From Dichotomocladium elegans (taxonomy: Eukaryota; Mucoromycota; Mucoromycetes; Mucorales; Lichtheimiaceae): 64,000 bases of DNA. The translations under genes and the position numbers were made by a program. Under the pieces are notes generated by a model that worked only from the letters and a program-made list of their open reading frames with translations, was not told the DNA's origin and searched no databases. Shown piece by piece: positions 36,422-47,745 of the stretch. The first letter of the stretch is position 1, and every line of letters begins with the position of its first letter. The stretch covers positions 248,001 to 312,000 of the forward strand of contig JAIXMN010000016.1 in assembly GCA_025716815.1 (NCBI GenBank), read 5' to 3'.

Positions 36422-37242
36422 TCAAATGATATACTCAGAAGCGGATGATGAGGGGGATGAGGACAGCGAAGGAAGTCGAGAATGAGTTGTAAAGGAATAG
36501 GAGACATGAGGCAAGATTGCGGCGTTTGAACGAGTGCTGGATGGGGAAACCGGTTCCAAGGGCTTGGGCTTCTTCCAATTGTGGTGATGGAAACTATGCT
36601 CGGTTAGCCCGTTTTCTTGTCCGCGCAATTTAACATTCTCGAGCTGTGGACAAAAATGTAGCTGCGGCAGTTGTCCCGAGTGACAATTATAGTCCGCAGC
36701 AGCCATTGATTCTGGCAATGTATCATTGTAGCGATAATTTTGAACTGGAGTAGCTTCCGCCGTAGTTGCCGCAGAAGTAATCGAGGATTTCCATGGCATA
36801 CGGCGCGACCGAGGAGAAAGATGGGTACGGTAATGCTGCATCATGTTATCTTGGCGAGAGAACCGTGATGGGCATCCTTGATAGAAGCACTGGAAGTTCT
36901 TTTCGCCAGTATGAATCCGCTGGTGCCGAGAGAGATGGCCACTAAAAGTGCACCTTGTGTCATTAAATGTCTTCATTGATTGCAAAATATACTGAAAGAG
37001 AGCACAACCACATACCTTGTTGTAAAGATCTTGTTACACCCAGGTTTGGCGCATCGGTACTTGCGGCGGACCATAGTGGTATGTTTTTGGCATTGTTGCT
37101 GAAGTGAAGTGTCAGTGCTATCACCGTCGTAATGATTCAGGATGCTGATATATCGGCCACTGGCATTTTTGATAAAGAGTGCAGCATTACCAGTAGTGTG
37201 AAGAGGATGCATGGTGTTGCTGTTATTGTTATCGTACGTCAT
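36422..37242 (-). CDS. C2H2 zinc-finger transcription factor (two fingers)
   Basis: Two exons (37016-37242 and 36422-36954) around a 61-nt intron (GTATGT donor, ACAAG acceptor) that splits finger 1. The joined fingers are C-AKPG-C...H-LSR-H and C-FYQG-C...H-YRT-H, both C-x4-C-x12-H-x3-H, linked by HTGEKNFQC. Before them is a basic KYRCAKPGCNKIFTTR segment; after them a Ser/Pro-rich tail with basic patches, ending SSSPSSSASEYII. The finger pair resembles stress-type (Msn2-like) or NsdC/MtfA-like factors, but I cannot name an orthologue. At about 252 residues it is small. It would act as a sequence-specific nuclear regulator. Confidence 0.88.
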
Positions 37243-40200
37243 GATACGGGAAGAAGAGATAATATCAGTGCTGGTGGCGTACTAGCAGATTGCTTTATTT
37301 CAGCAGAAGGATGGGTATATGGGAAAGAGATCGGAGCGACAGTTTACTATTTTATATTCTTCTTCCAAAAACTTACTACATTTCCCCCCTCCTTTTCCTT
37401 CTCCTACACAGCAGCAATTTTGAGAACTGCATGGAAGAAGATTTAGGAAGCGCACAGATACTTCGCTGCCCGAAGACCGAGAGATGCAAAAGAAAAATAT
37501 GTGAAAACCAAAATTCCCTCTCTGCTACTTTTAGTCGCTGATTCTTGTAATGTGGTGTCATTTTTAGCCCTGCATTATACGAAATAGGCAAATACCGACA
37601 CCGTATAAACGAAAAAAAAACGTGGGGGGGGAGATAGTGCATCAACACATTGCATAACTATACAAAATAAAATAGAAAAGAAGACGTGTGTATGCAGCAA
37701 ACAACAGCAATAGCTGGTAATAAGAATAGCTTCTCCTGACGAATGAGAATCGAAATCACTCATGGATGTCAAGTCAATTAACTCTTGCATACATAAGCCT
37801 CATTTGATTTGGTAATGACGTATACGTTCTTATCAACATCCCGTGCTTAATATAATATGATGCATTTGACTACGGGAATATAGGATTTGGTATGCCGAAA
37901 AAAAGGGAAAAAAGTACACCGTTCGCGCTTAGGATACTTGCCAGTGGCCTCGCGGAGATATGCATGTCTGTTTTCTAGTTATTTTTGGAAACACGGTACG
38001 TGTGGCGCCAAGGAAAGTTTATAAAGCAATATTACTCTTTTGCATATGTGACTGAAATGATGAAAGGAGGAATTGTATTTCATCATTAGCTTCATGATAA
38101 ACATGATTTCTCTTGTCTTGAGAATCTGTGCACAGGTCTTTCATTCAACGTCTATAAATGAAGTAGATAAATGTAACTTGAATCATTGTTAGCATTTCGG
38201 TGAAGTTACTTTGTTAGCACTCATCGGCATGCTTCTAAAGAAAGATCGACGAGACATGCAGCATACAAAATCTTGGGACTGAGATTTGCTCTCTCACTTC
38301 TTTCAGGGGAAAGAGGAGAGACAAAAAAGAACAGGGGTAAGAGACTGGAGTGATGCTTAGCAAGGGATTTCTCTGAACCACGGTGATCGTGGTTTAAGTT
38401 CTCGAGTGGGACAATGCGGATCCCATCATTCTAGAGTTATTTATGGTGCCACCAAATAACAAGGTCAGTAACTCATGCTACAATGAAGGGGTGAATCTGC
38501 AATCAGAGTAACTGTCTCTACGCAAGACATTGTCAGTGCTCTAACTAATCGACATTAAGTAAAACTTTTTTGACGCTCTTCTTTCCGATATAAAACGCAT
38601 CTTTTTTCGCGTGAGCGGCACCAAAGCATGTTCTTGATCAGAAGCTTTTCAATTATGTCATTCATAACCTTAAGAACAACCGCACTTAGGAGTTCTGAAC
38701 CTCTATAAGGGGATATTTATTTGAGAAGGAAAACCACCAAGTGCTGAGCCAGTTTGTTTTTTTTTTTTTTGCTCATGCAGGTTAACAAATACCAACATAC
38801 GGAGTTACATACGCAAATGGTTGATTGCCGATGAACGTGCATGTGCGTGTGTAAGCTTTCATTTCATCGTGAACGGACATCAAATCTGCAATAGAAGCCA
38901 TAAAATCTTTGCAAGAGAACATGTATGAGCAAAGGCTTTCCCTCTTCAAAGTACTGTACCCATACATTCATTTGCAGTGATCAGTCGATGTAACAACAAT
39001 GACTGCGCCTATTTTTGAATACCACTTGATCCACCACGTGCAGAACACCATTCGTTCTCTGTCTATTAGAGGAGAAAACCATTGTCACCCGTTATTATGA
39101 TCTATTCCAGTGGTCCATATACAAGCCTTTTTTTAGGACTACTCATAAGCTTTGGTAGTCCATCAGTACACAGGAAATAGTTGGCTGTCAATAGCATCAT
39201 TCAAATCATTATCACGATAAAACCCTCTATTTTGTCCCTAAACCCCGTTAACCATATGAAACGAACAGCGCGGAGGATGTTTCGTGCTACTCTATTTTTG
39301 TTTTTGGTACCTGAGTCAATCTGATTCTCTACCACTCCTGTTTAACCTTCTCCCTCATCCAATACAGTGATCCTAGCAATAACCATGTCTCTAAGCCATT
39401 TCCAACCATTACACGAGGTATTGTGTATTTTCTTCTCATTTCGTATAAACGAGAAACAATAAAGAACGGACGAAATCTGTATAAAATTGGCAGGTTATTT
39501 TAAACTATTTGTGCTAATTTTTCTCTCACGTATTGATAATCATAGGAGATGTAACAGGGCAGAATAAGGCCGGTGCTTTATTACTTATGTTCAGGAAATC
39601 TCGGATGGACACTCTAGCTGTTTCTCTTTATATAAATATCTAGAAACGAGGATGATCGCTGTATTTGGAATTTTTCAGCAATTGCCGTTGTCGATACATA
39701 TTGATGATGGCTAAAACTCTAACACCACTGATATTCGGATCCTGTTATTAGATCTAAAGGTTAGTTTTAATCAACATTATCGGAGAAAACAACCATACGC
39801 TTCAGTAGACTTATAATCAATGCCAGGCAAGACAGCCATTTGGGGCGCATAATATACTGGGTCTTATGTCATATAGCATCACGTGAAGTAGTGCCCTGCA
39901 AGTTCGGACAATTTATCTCCTATCGCGGAAATTCTACAATCGATCATCTCTTTCCATAGCAAAAGGCGTTACAGTAATTGTTGCCCTCTATATTGTAAGC
40001 AAATAATTAGAGAACAATCCATGATATGAGGGGTGGCATATCAGACATATTTTGAGCTCCTGCATTTCCCGTGTCCATTCTACAGCGAAAACGCTGATTC
40101 CGCTGAGAGGTGCGTCACATATAAGGACGGTTTATAATGTGCTTCACCGCAGAAACTGAACGGTAAGAACTTTTTTTCCAAACTAGGACGTATTCTCCTA

Positions 40201-40279
40201 TTGGCTTATAATGTGGTTCAAAAAAAAAAAAGAACACAGCCTGTACTGGGCTTTTATTATCCTTTCTCTTTACCCTACG
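37243..40279. other. Three-kilobase AT-rich gene desert
   Basis: No gene recognised. The first 250 bp are the promoter side of the zinc-finger gene. Short T and A runs recur (for example 38758-38770). A 61-codon minus-strand frame at 38782-38967 (SCKDFMASIADLMSVHDEMK and onward) reads somewhat like protein but stands alone. No mobile-element ends were seen. Confidence 0.45.
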
Positions 40280-40750
40280 ATGGTGCATCCATACTACAAC
40301 GCGCACCAACAGAATAGACTTCGTTCAGAACATCATCATACGCCTTTGTATTCGAATAGCAATACAAGAACGACTTCGTCTCGGCTTCAGTATTTAGAGA
40401 ATGTCCTCTCGCGCTTCGGACATCATCTATCAGCTCAAGAGCAGTCAGAGCTCTCCCGGTTTATGGTGCCATCACTTCAAAGCAGTTCGCAACCTGGTAT
40501 ATCGGCACCCTCTTCATCAGTTAGCAGCAGCATGACATTGAAACTGGAGTCATCGATAAGAGCATGGATGAGACGAAAGGAGAGCAGTGATACCAAGGAA
40601 ATTTCGACCGATATAATTACATCAATGATAGATGGCCGGCACCGAGAATCACCAGCCACTATCGGTTTCGATACAGAGCCTTCCTCCTTCAAGGAAGGTG
40701 GAGACGACATGAAGGAGGAACAGATGGATATTGATCAAGGAATAGAATGA
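40280..40750 (+). CDS. Hypothetical Ser/His-rich small protein
   Basis: An open frame of 156 codons from the ATG at 40280 (MVHPYYNAHQQNRLRSEHHH). The frame is open further upstream (to 40211), but those codons are a poly-A-derived Lys run and are unlikely to be translated. The sequence is Ser- and charge-rich, with a possible amphipathic segment SSRLQYLENVLSRFGHHLSA and an acidic end, DDMKEEQMDIDQGIE. There is no membrane segment and no recognised domain. The segment RLQYLENVLSRFGHHLSAQEQ resembles the short helical motif after fungal zinc clusters, but no cluster is visible upstream. It could be a real short gene or the 3' exon of a larger one. Confidence 0.45.
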   Translation: MVHPYYNAHQQNRLRSEHHHTPLYSNSNTRTTSSRLQYLENVLSRFGHHLSAQEQSELSRFMVPSLQSSSQPGISAPSSSVSSSMTLKLESSIRAWMRRKESSDTKEISTDIITSMIDGRHRESPATIGFDTEPSSFKEGGDDMKEEQMDIDQGIE

Positions 40751-41607
40751 TATCGGCTGCTCGGGCCTAAGAGTACCTCGCATGGCTAGTTTTCAACCGT
40801 CTGAAAGGGCGTGCCATACCGAACAAATACCACTATTGTCGCGTAGATGTTATCTTGTAGTATAGCGCTCACGAGAATGCATTCTTTATCCTCTATTGCC
40901 TATACTAGTGGTGCTGTAAGGTTCTCTTTTCCGAGGGAAGTTATTCACCGTCGCTCTCCCTCTCTCTCCCTCTTTCGATCGTTCATTTGCCCCTATTTTC
41001 AGGGCATCAGGCGTCACAAGTACTGCGCAATTTCGGAGCTAGATGATCGGTCCCTGCAGTAGAGAGGACGACAGAAATCAAAGCTCAATAACTGAGAGCG
41101 CGATTGTCCAAATGCTGATTCCCGAACTTTTTTTTTGTTTGGTCATCCATCATTCGTAGCATGAAAATAAGCGATGCGGAACATTAGGCTGATGTCATCG
41201 AATTAAGCGCCGCCCTGCTTCGGCCACTGCGATGATCGGTGTGTCAAATCGCCTGTTAGTGGGGCAAACAGCATCCTTAATGCGTGGGGTAAAATTGAAA
41301 AAGGTTCCCCACTTAAAACGAGATTCCTTACAATAAAGGCAGTGAAAAAAATTGAAAGGAGGGAAAAGAGGTACAACAGCATCCGCTGATTATGTGGACC
41401 CAGTTGCATGGGCCGTTAAAACAAACAGCGTCTCGAAACCATTAGCCCCAGGGAAATAAGCTGTCTCTTCTCTCTCATGTGACCCTTTTACGGTTTGACT
41501 TGAGCATGCTCCTGGTTTTTCCTTTTCTGATCTCCACTTTCTTCTTCTCCTCTCGGTAAAACGCCCTTTCACTTCCTCCCACCAGCCCCTCCTCCTCCCA
41601 CGTCCCT
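40751..41607. other. Intergenic region upstream of NAPE-PLD-like gene
   Basis: No supported gene. A 68-codon minus-strand frame (41203-41409) contains a possible membrane segment LLYLFSLLSIFFTAFIV, but it lies in what is probably promoter sequence and has no supporting features. Pyrimidine-rich tracts precede the ATG at 41608. Confidence 0.45.
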
Positions 41608-43476
41608 ATGCCTCTCACAAGCAGCAACAGACGGTTCTCGCTTGCCAACTTTCCTATCCCATTTGATCACCCGTATACCGTCCCGAGTCTCATCGCCGCC
41701 GTCACTGCGTCATCCCTTGTCTATTATTACCTTCAAAGCTCACACACCGCTGACCTCATTGAGGCTGTCCGCGTTCGGGATGTCAGCAAGCGGCGCCATT
41801 TGAAGCGTGCCGAACAACGCTATGCCAGCCTCAAGGTAAAGAACACCAGGGGTTGAGTACGCGTCCACCTGCCTGCATTTTCTTTTCTCGGTCACAATCA
41901 CACACTTACCACATACTATCTCTGAATGTTCAGGTCGAGCGTCGTTTCGTGAATCCTTTTGGGGAATGGCGGGAAGTCCAATGGTGGGAGACGGCGCTTT
42001 TCTGGCTATGTCGGTGGAAAGGAAACGGCATTCCTCGGTCAGAGGATGTAAGCGGAGAAGGGGGTTGACTTTATGGAAAAAAAAAAAAGACGAGCTGACT
42101 TTTTCTGTTTCAAAAAGGAGCTTGACAAGGCTCTACCAGTTGTCAAACCATCGATGGCTCTGATGTTTGGCAATAAGCAAAAAGATGGACAGCAGCAAGA
42201 CCAGGGTGTTGCATTAGCGGACTCTTGGACAAATATTGATCTTTGCGAGACGTCCAATCTTTCAAATCATTCTCTTCCTCCGGTAGCATTCACTTGGCTC
42301 GGGTAATAGATGCGGGGGGACGGGATGACACAATGAAGGAATGGGAAGTTCGGAGCTGACACACATAAACACACGCAATCAATTGTGCTCGTGTTATTTT
42401 GAATATCTTCGTAGTCAATCTACATGCTTAATACGCATGGAAAACCTTACTATCTTGACCGACCCCGTCTTTTCAAGATGCTCCGTCAATGACCATTTTG
42501 GCCCGAAACGACTGCGACCTATCCCGTGCACCATTGAGGAAATCCAGCCTTACCTTGATATTGTGCTGGTAACACACGATCACTTTGATCATCTAGGTCA
42601 TTCTTCAATATCCGGGTTTAAACAAAATTGCTGTGAATTGGCTGACATCTTTCCTCTCATATCTTTTCTAGATGAACGCGTAGTGCGTACTCTGGGAGAC
42701 GGAGTGACCTGGTATGTTCCTCTTGGATTGCGGAAATGGTTTGTGAAACGCGGTGTCGAGAATGTAAGACTATCATGCTCCGAATATGTTAGACAAAGCT
42801 CAAACACCTTGCGGATATACAAAGGTAGTGGAATTAGATTGGTGGCAAGAAGTTCATCATGATGGTCACCATGATACAAGCATAGCATGCGTACCGGCTA
42901 TGGTAAGGAATAAGCAAATCGAATGATCTTCTTTTCATTAAATAAGCTCTTCTATCTTCCTTCAGCATTGGAGTGGTCACCGTACATTATTTAACAAGAA
43001 CGAATCGCTGTGGTGCAGTTTTGTCGTGAAAACTGCAGGACATCGCGCCTTCTTTTGGTAAGATGAAACAGTCCTATTATCTGATGAGCGAGGCTGTTGG
43101 AATAATGGATTCTACACGTAGTGGTGACACTGGCTACTCACCTGAGCTATTCCAAGCCATCGGAGAGCGCTATGCGCCATTCACTTTGGCCGCACTGCCG
43201 ATCGGCAGCTTTAAACCCGAATTTCTTATGCAACATCTACATATGGGCCCGAGCGATGCTGTCAAGGTACATCACGATCTAAAGTTCCCGAGACTGTCCG
43301 TAGGCATTCATTGGGGTACGTTCATGATGTCCGATGAGTATTATCTTGAACCTGTTGAGCAACTCAAGAGTGTTTGGAAGCGGATGCTTGTCCGGAGAGC
43401 GGACGATGGGGAGCCCGAGGTCGCAGACACACGGTTCATTACTACTTCAATTGGCGAAACCATATGTCTGGATTAA
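41608..43476 (+). CDS. NAPE-hydrolysing phospholipase D-like metallo-beta-lactamase-fold protein, multi-exon
   Basis: NAPE-PLD family enzymes release N-acylethanolamines from N-acyl-phosphatidylethanolamine; yeast Fmp30 is the mitochondrial relative. Exon 1 (41608-41835) has an N-terminal membrane-like segment VPSLIAAVTASSLVYYYL. Exon 2 (from 41934) reads RRFVNPFGEWREVQWWETAL. Later exons give LTILTDPVFSRCSVNDHFGP, the zinc-binding VTHDHFDHLG (HxHxDH; near 42570), GVTWYVPLGLRKWFVKRGVE, a spliced VVELDWWQEVHHDG, SLWCSFVVKTAGHRAFF joined across an intron to CGDTGYSPELF, then VGIHWGTFMMSDEYYLEPV. The end is at 43476. The metal-binding His and Asp motifs and family length are preserved, so I expect an active enzyme. 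Confidence 0.9.
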
Positions 43477-45124
43477 AAGTATGCGAACTTCCTTAAAATC
43501 CCCTCTGCTTGACATACGCCATTTTTCTTTCGCATGCAATAAGCATTCTTCCTTTCACAAGCTAGTGCTATTAAAATTACTTGTCTCCCTATAGATTACA
43601 ATCATACAATAAACGTGTACGTACTTCATATTTTCCTCTGTATGAGGTTCCACTATATTATTTGCCGCTCACATGGTTCTTTATAAACTAAGAACCGTTC
43701 CCACACTACTAACTCGCAATGTCATAGTGCTCCATCGTATAAATTGTACTCCATTCCAACGTCTCATGAAGCTCAACATCCATTCATTTATTGGCACTTC
43801 TTTAACGTGGACAAAAATATTAATAAGGTCATGTGATATCATTCATGTTTTTTATTCAGCACCGCTGACCTACTTGCTTATTAAGGGCTCCCAAGCTTAG
43901 TCACAGGCGAACTAGTGCGCACTGGCCGGTCTTTCAATGGCCTTGATATATTGATTTGCGACAACGGTTGAACTACTTGCGATCACCATTCCGCCAATTT
44001 GTATTAGGAGCGGATAATTCTTACCTTGTCCACAGATTACTCATAAGGTATGCATCTTTTCATGACCTGGTAGAGGAAATACGATCTTGATAGCAGCTGT
44101 AGACAGGAAGCAGTAAATATTGCTTGATACCACAACAACAGGATGTTTCTTGCAGCATGGGTAGCCATCAAAACCACCCATCAAAAGGCTTACTCGAAAA
44201 CCGATCCCGCCCAGCAAGCTGAGATCCGTTAATTCGATTATATTTCTATATATACCACCAACATCGTAAAATAAGAAACACGTACTTTATTTTCCAAAAT
44301 AAATTTCGGAAATGAGATAAAACAATGTCGTACAAAATACAAAATAACGACGCATAGAATCGTATAAAGTTGTCGTATCAATAGGTAAAACGATTTCGGA
44401 TCCGCGGATTGGAACATGTTAGACAACAAAAAAAACACTACCTCCTCTCCATACCCGTTAACTTACCGCCGAAGAGTAGTATGGGTGTTCTGGCGATAAC
44501 CAGGACGGAAGATGTGGAGGAGGCCAGCAGCGACAGGGGACGAGACCAGTGGCGGCGGCGAAAAGGAATAAAAGGAATGGAGTGGGACCAGAAGCGGCAG
44601 CGAAACGGAGCGGAAGGGTGTTCAGGAACTCCTCTCTTCCATGGCCCATCAAGCACGGGTAGATTGGTTAATCTAAAAAGGACAGTGGATGTTAAATTGC
44701 AATAAAAGAATTCAGTATTATAGTGATCATACCGGATAAGACCATGGAAGAGAGGGGCGGATGTAGTTATGAGAAAAGCAGATTGATCAACTGTCCATTA
44801 TTTATAGGAAATCAAGGATCATACTATACTCTTTTTGATGCACGTCTTTCATGCTTTAACTGATACAGAGCTTGAAAACGCCTTGTTTTAATCTTTTCAT
44901 TTCCGCCGCGTAAAAATACAATGCAGAAAAGGAATTGGATAATAGCATTCACATTTCTAAAGTTTCAGGTTTTGCTAACACAATCATCGCAAATGGTCCT
45001 TTAAATACCGATACTTTATAGTCTTCAACATCTACAGCTACTTACAACTCACATTCAAAAGTAAGTTTCTTTTATCAATGGTTAGACATCAGAAACCGAA
45101 ATATTTGGTCGTCCCGGTACAGGC
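43477..45124. other. Region between NAPE-PLD-like gene and Fanzor relic
   Basis: No intact gene. It contains a fragment of the dispersed exon/intron cassette (44262-44660, listed separately), then about 450 bp of AT-rich sequence before the first Fanzor codons, where a promoter for the Fanzor gene would lie. Confidence 0.5.
44262..44660 (-). repeat. Copy 1 of a dispersed exon-1/intron-1 cassette
   Basis: On the minus strand a pyrimidine-rich, coding-like segment ends in a GTAAGTTAAC donor at about 44460, followed by intron-like AT-rich sequence with the ATTTTGGAAAATAAAGTAC block. The same order occurs at 51960-52215, where it is the first exon and intron of a multi-exon gene, and in weaker form at 48420-48650. 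Here the rest of the gene is missing. Confidence 0.6.
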
Positions 45125-47262
45125 ATGTCTTCACCCGCTACATCAACTACGAGTGTCTCCAGCATTCGCGATGTCAGTGACCGAATCCTTTCAGTGAAGT
45201 GTAGTATTCAAAGCATCGGCTGGCGAGAAGAGTACCGTGAGCGGTTACTAGAGGTGGTCGATATTGCCAATGCCACAACAGTGCACGCGTTCTCCTTCTC
45301 AAAGTATATCTTCCTAAATGAACTTCAAACCAACCAAGACTTCGACATTGCGATCTTCTTGAACAGCCGTTTTTTTTTCTGAAGTATGGCTCTCTTTAGT
45401 CTAATACGAGAGACGTGCACTTAGATCGTCCATCACGGTCAGGAATCGAGCTCTGATCAACGAGTACTTGCCTGGATATCTCCACCATCCAAATTACATG
45501 AGGCCATCTTTTCCGCATCCACAGTAATGCTCGATATATGAAGGCCGCAATATAAATGCAGCGTACAGCAACAATATCAACATGCGATTTGGTCAGCATC
45601 TCAGACGTGCCGTCAATACTTTGCTGGACATTCGACGTCAAAAGGCTATAATTGAAAGAGACCTGCTCGATCAGGGTTTGAGCACCGAAGAAATAAGCGC
45701 CGGTATTCTGGAAACCGTGATCGAGCCTGCCAGGCGCGTCAAATTGGCAATTAGTAGCCGACAGATTAACACAGATCTCATCAGGCATCAATCAGATGTT
45801 TTCGGGGAGGCTTTGCAGGCCCTATTGTCTGTTCTCACCTCTTATCCTGAAGGCTACAGATTCCAAAAAGACAATATCTACTACGACAGCAAGTCCCGCC
45901 CCGCCAACCACATGAAAGCCTTTTACCAGCTCGCTTGCTTGTTTCAACGTCTCGAATTACCTGCTTTTAATTGTTTCTCACTTCGTCTCAGATGGTCCCC
46001 ATGTTATATGTTTATCGACAGCAAAATGCTTTGCCAAAACATTCCGAAACGATCTTGGAACGATGATGACGAACTCGTCCACTTGGATTATTGGTATGAG
46101 GTAGTTGACCTCAATTCAAAAGCTTTCAGGCCCCAGAAAGAAGGCGATCTCATGTTCCGTGGCATGATCAGTACAGATGTCGTTGGGGTTACTGTATTTA
46201 AAAAGCTGAGAGTATCGCCGATGGTACCCGCGATACCTCTAAAAGCAAACAAGGAGCTTATCCCTTACATCATAAGCCTGAGCCGGGCGGGTCATGAAGA
46301 AATATCAGGTCGAGGTGTAGCCGTCGATCCAGGCCGACGAGACCTTATGTACTGCGTGTACGAGGAATCAACGAATATCGCGCCTCGACTGTTCCGGTAT
46401 ACCAACTCCCAGCAGGACAAGGCACGCAAGAGCAAAAAGTTCCGTCGGTTGAAGCAGCTGCACAAGGTGCAACAACCTGAAGTTGCATTTGCGGAGCACT
46501 GCCTGTCTGAGAAGCGAAGCCGCACACTGGTTCTGGATGACTTCCGCCGCTTTCTTCATGTAAAGGTCCGAGGTGTCCGACGTTCTCCAGGGGTTTTTAT
46601 AGTCATACCATGACCGACCACATGCCCCAAGCCTTTCTCTTCCGAAAACTTCTTCTGTCAGCTTATTTCAACAAACAACTCGCTGATGTCAAGCTTGTCC
46701 AAGACTTAAAAGTTTGGCAGCACTGCAGTCTTCATTTTCGGGAACTGGTCAGCACCTATGGCTCAATTTCCATGAGCCCATAAGTGGCAAGGGCTTCAGG
46801 GAACTCCTGCAAAAGCATGGATTCGAGGTGTACCTAATAGACGAGTTTAAAGCAAGCAAGTACTGTCCATCCAACACCGCCAACAACAGCAGCAACCGCG
46901 GCCCCATGTCCTTTGCCACGGTCTTTTGAGGTATGAGACTCATTCTTGCGTTTTTTATGTATTCGAAAGCCTAAGGAATTCATTGACCTCTGTACTGTAG
47001 ATGTCACAGCGAAAATTGCACACTGCGCACCGAAGACAGCAGTCCAGTACGTCGGATTTGGAACCGGGATCTTGCCGCTTGCCTAAATTTTATCCATATC
47101 ATTCACTGTCTGCGTGTTACCGGTCAAGTGCCAGAAAGCTTTCGGAGGACCGTTGTCCCAGAAGGCGTCGACAGACAGCACCTATATCACCGAGTACACG
47201 ACGGCGGCAGTGATATCATATATAAATATAATAAACATATGCTCCTCACTGAAGGTTTATCA
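45125..47262 (+). pseudogene. Decayed Fanzor (eukaryotic TnpB-like RNA-guided nuclease) gene
   Basis: The N-terminal part (45125-45382) is helical, with WREEYRERLLEVVDIANATT and FSFSKYIFLNELQTNQDFD. The core frame from 45528 to about 46590 reads HMKAFYQLACLFQRLELPAF and later GVAVDPGRRDLMYCVYEEST, whose Asp (46326-46328) fits RuvC-I. Further on come VYLIDEFKASKYCP (RuvC-II Glu, 46843-46845), then in another frame PRPHVLCHGLLR, a 70-nt intron (46931-47000), and CHSENC, forming the zinc ribbon, then RRIWNRDLAACLNFIHIIHC (RuvC-III Asp, 47068-47070). These signatures are those of Fanzor1/TnpB nucleases. Damage: a frameshift at the T9 run 45370-45378, in-frame TAA at 45402-45404 and 45525-45527, and frameshifts near 46590, 46711, 46768 and 46871. 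The gene cannot give a full product as it stands. Its 3' end abuts a Tc1 fragment. Confidence 0.85.
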
Positions 47263-47264
47263 AG

Positions 47265-47745
47265 GTCCTTTTCATACTGTAATGCCCATTGCTGTTTTTG
47301 CGCGAACATAGACCTTCTCTTTGTCGATGCGCATTGCGTGACCGCGCTTAAAGTTTGCTACTTTCATCTGAATCCTTTCGTGTGGGGATATGCGTAGCAA
47401 TAAGGTCAAGGTCACCCTTGCAAGATGGACTACGTAGAATACTCTGTGTGAAAACAACCGGATTGAAGAGAGTACATTTCCTCTTCAACGGCAGCCACAC
47501 TCATCAACAACACGGCCTTGCCAGTCATTGCTCATTTCAGACTGTAAAATGGGTATGAAAAAGCAAGCTAATATTTTTAGACAAGCTTTTTTTGTGCGAC
47601 ATCTTTCGCCGTGCATGCGACATTTGCTTTGTCATCATGCGTAAATATTTCTGGTCAAAACCCGACTTCTATTTTGTGATCTCGCGACTTCAGAATTGCC
47701 AGGACACGACTTCAATTTTGGAAAACGGGGTATATTTAGCGAGGA
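47265..47745 (-). mobile_element. Truncated 5' end of a Tc1/mariner (IS630-type) element joined to Fanzor
   Basis: About 480 bp align with 53130-53595, the N-terminal codons and outer end of the better-preserved Tc1 relic. Shared blocks include TAATGCCCAT, GAGAGTACA and TTTGTCATCATG, plus a repeated CGACTTC motif near the outer end. Only the start of the transposase frame (minus strand) remains; the catalytic part is absent and the Fanzor 3' end lies in its place. Internal deletions are present, for example between about 47310 and 47330. Confidence 0.75.

Noticed and set aside
38380..38430. Possible tRNA (GTGGTTTAAGTTCTCGAG)
   Set aside because: The T-arm consensus GGTTCGA is not met and no cloverleaf with paired acceptor ends could be drawn.
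41203..41409. Small membrane-protein ORF on the minus strand
   Set aside because: It has one hydrophobic segment but lies in the likely promoter of the NAPE-PLD-like gene and has no other support.
45125..47230. Interpreting the Fanzor frame changes as introns
   Set aside because: Only one place (46931-47000) has a good GT-AG pair with sensible phase. The other frame changes happen within a few bases inside conserved motifs, leaving no room for an intron.
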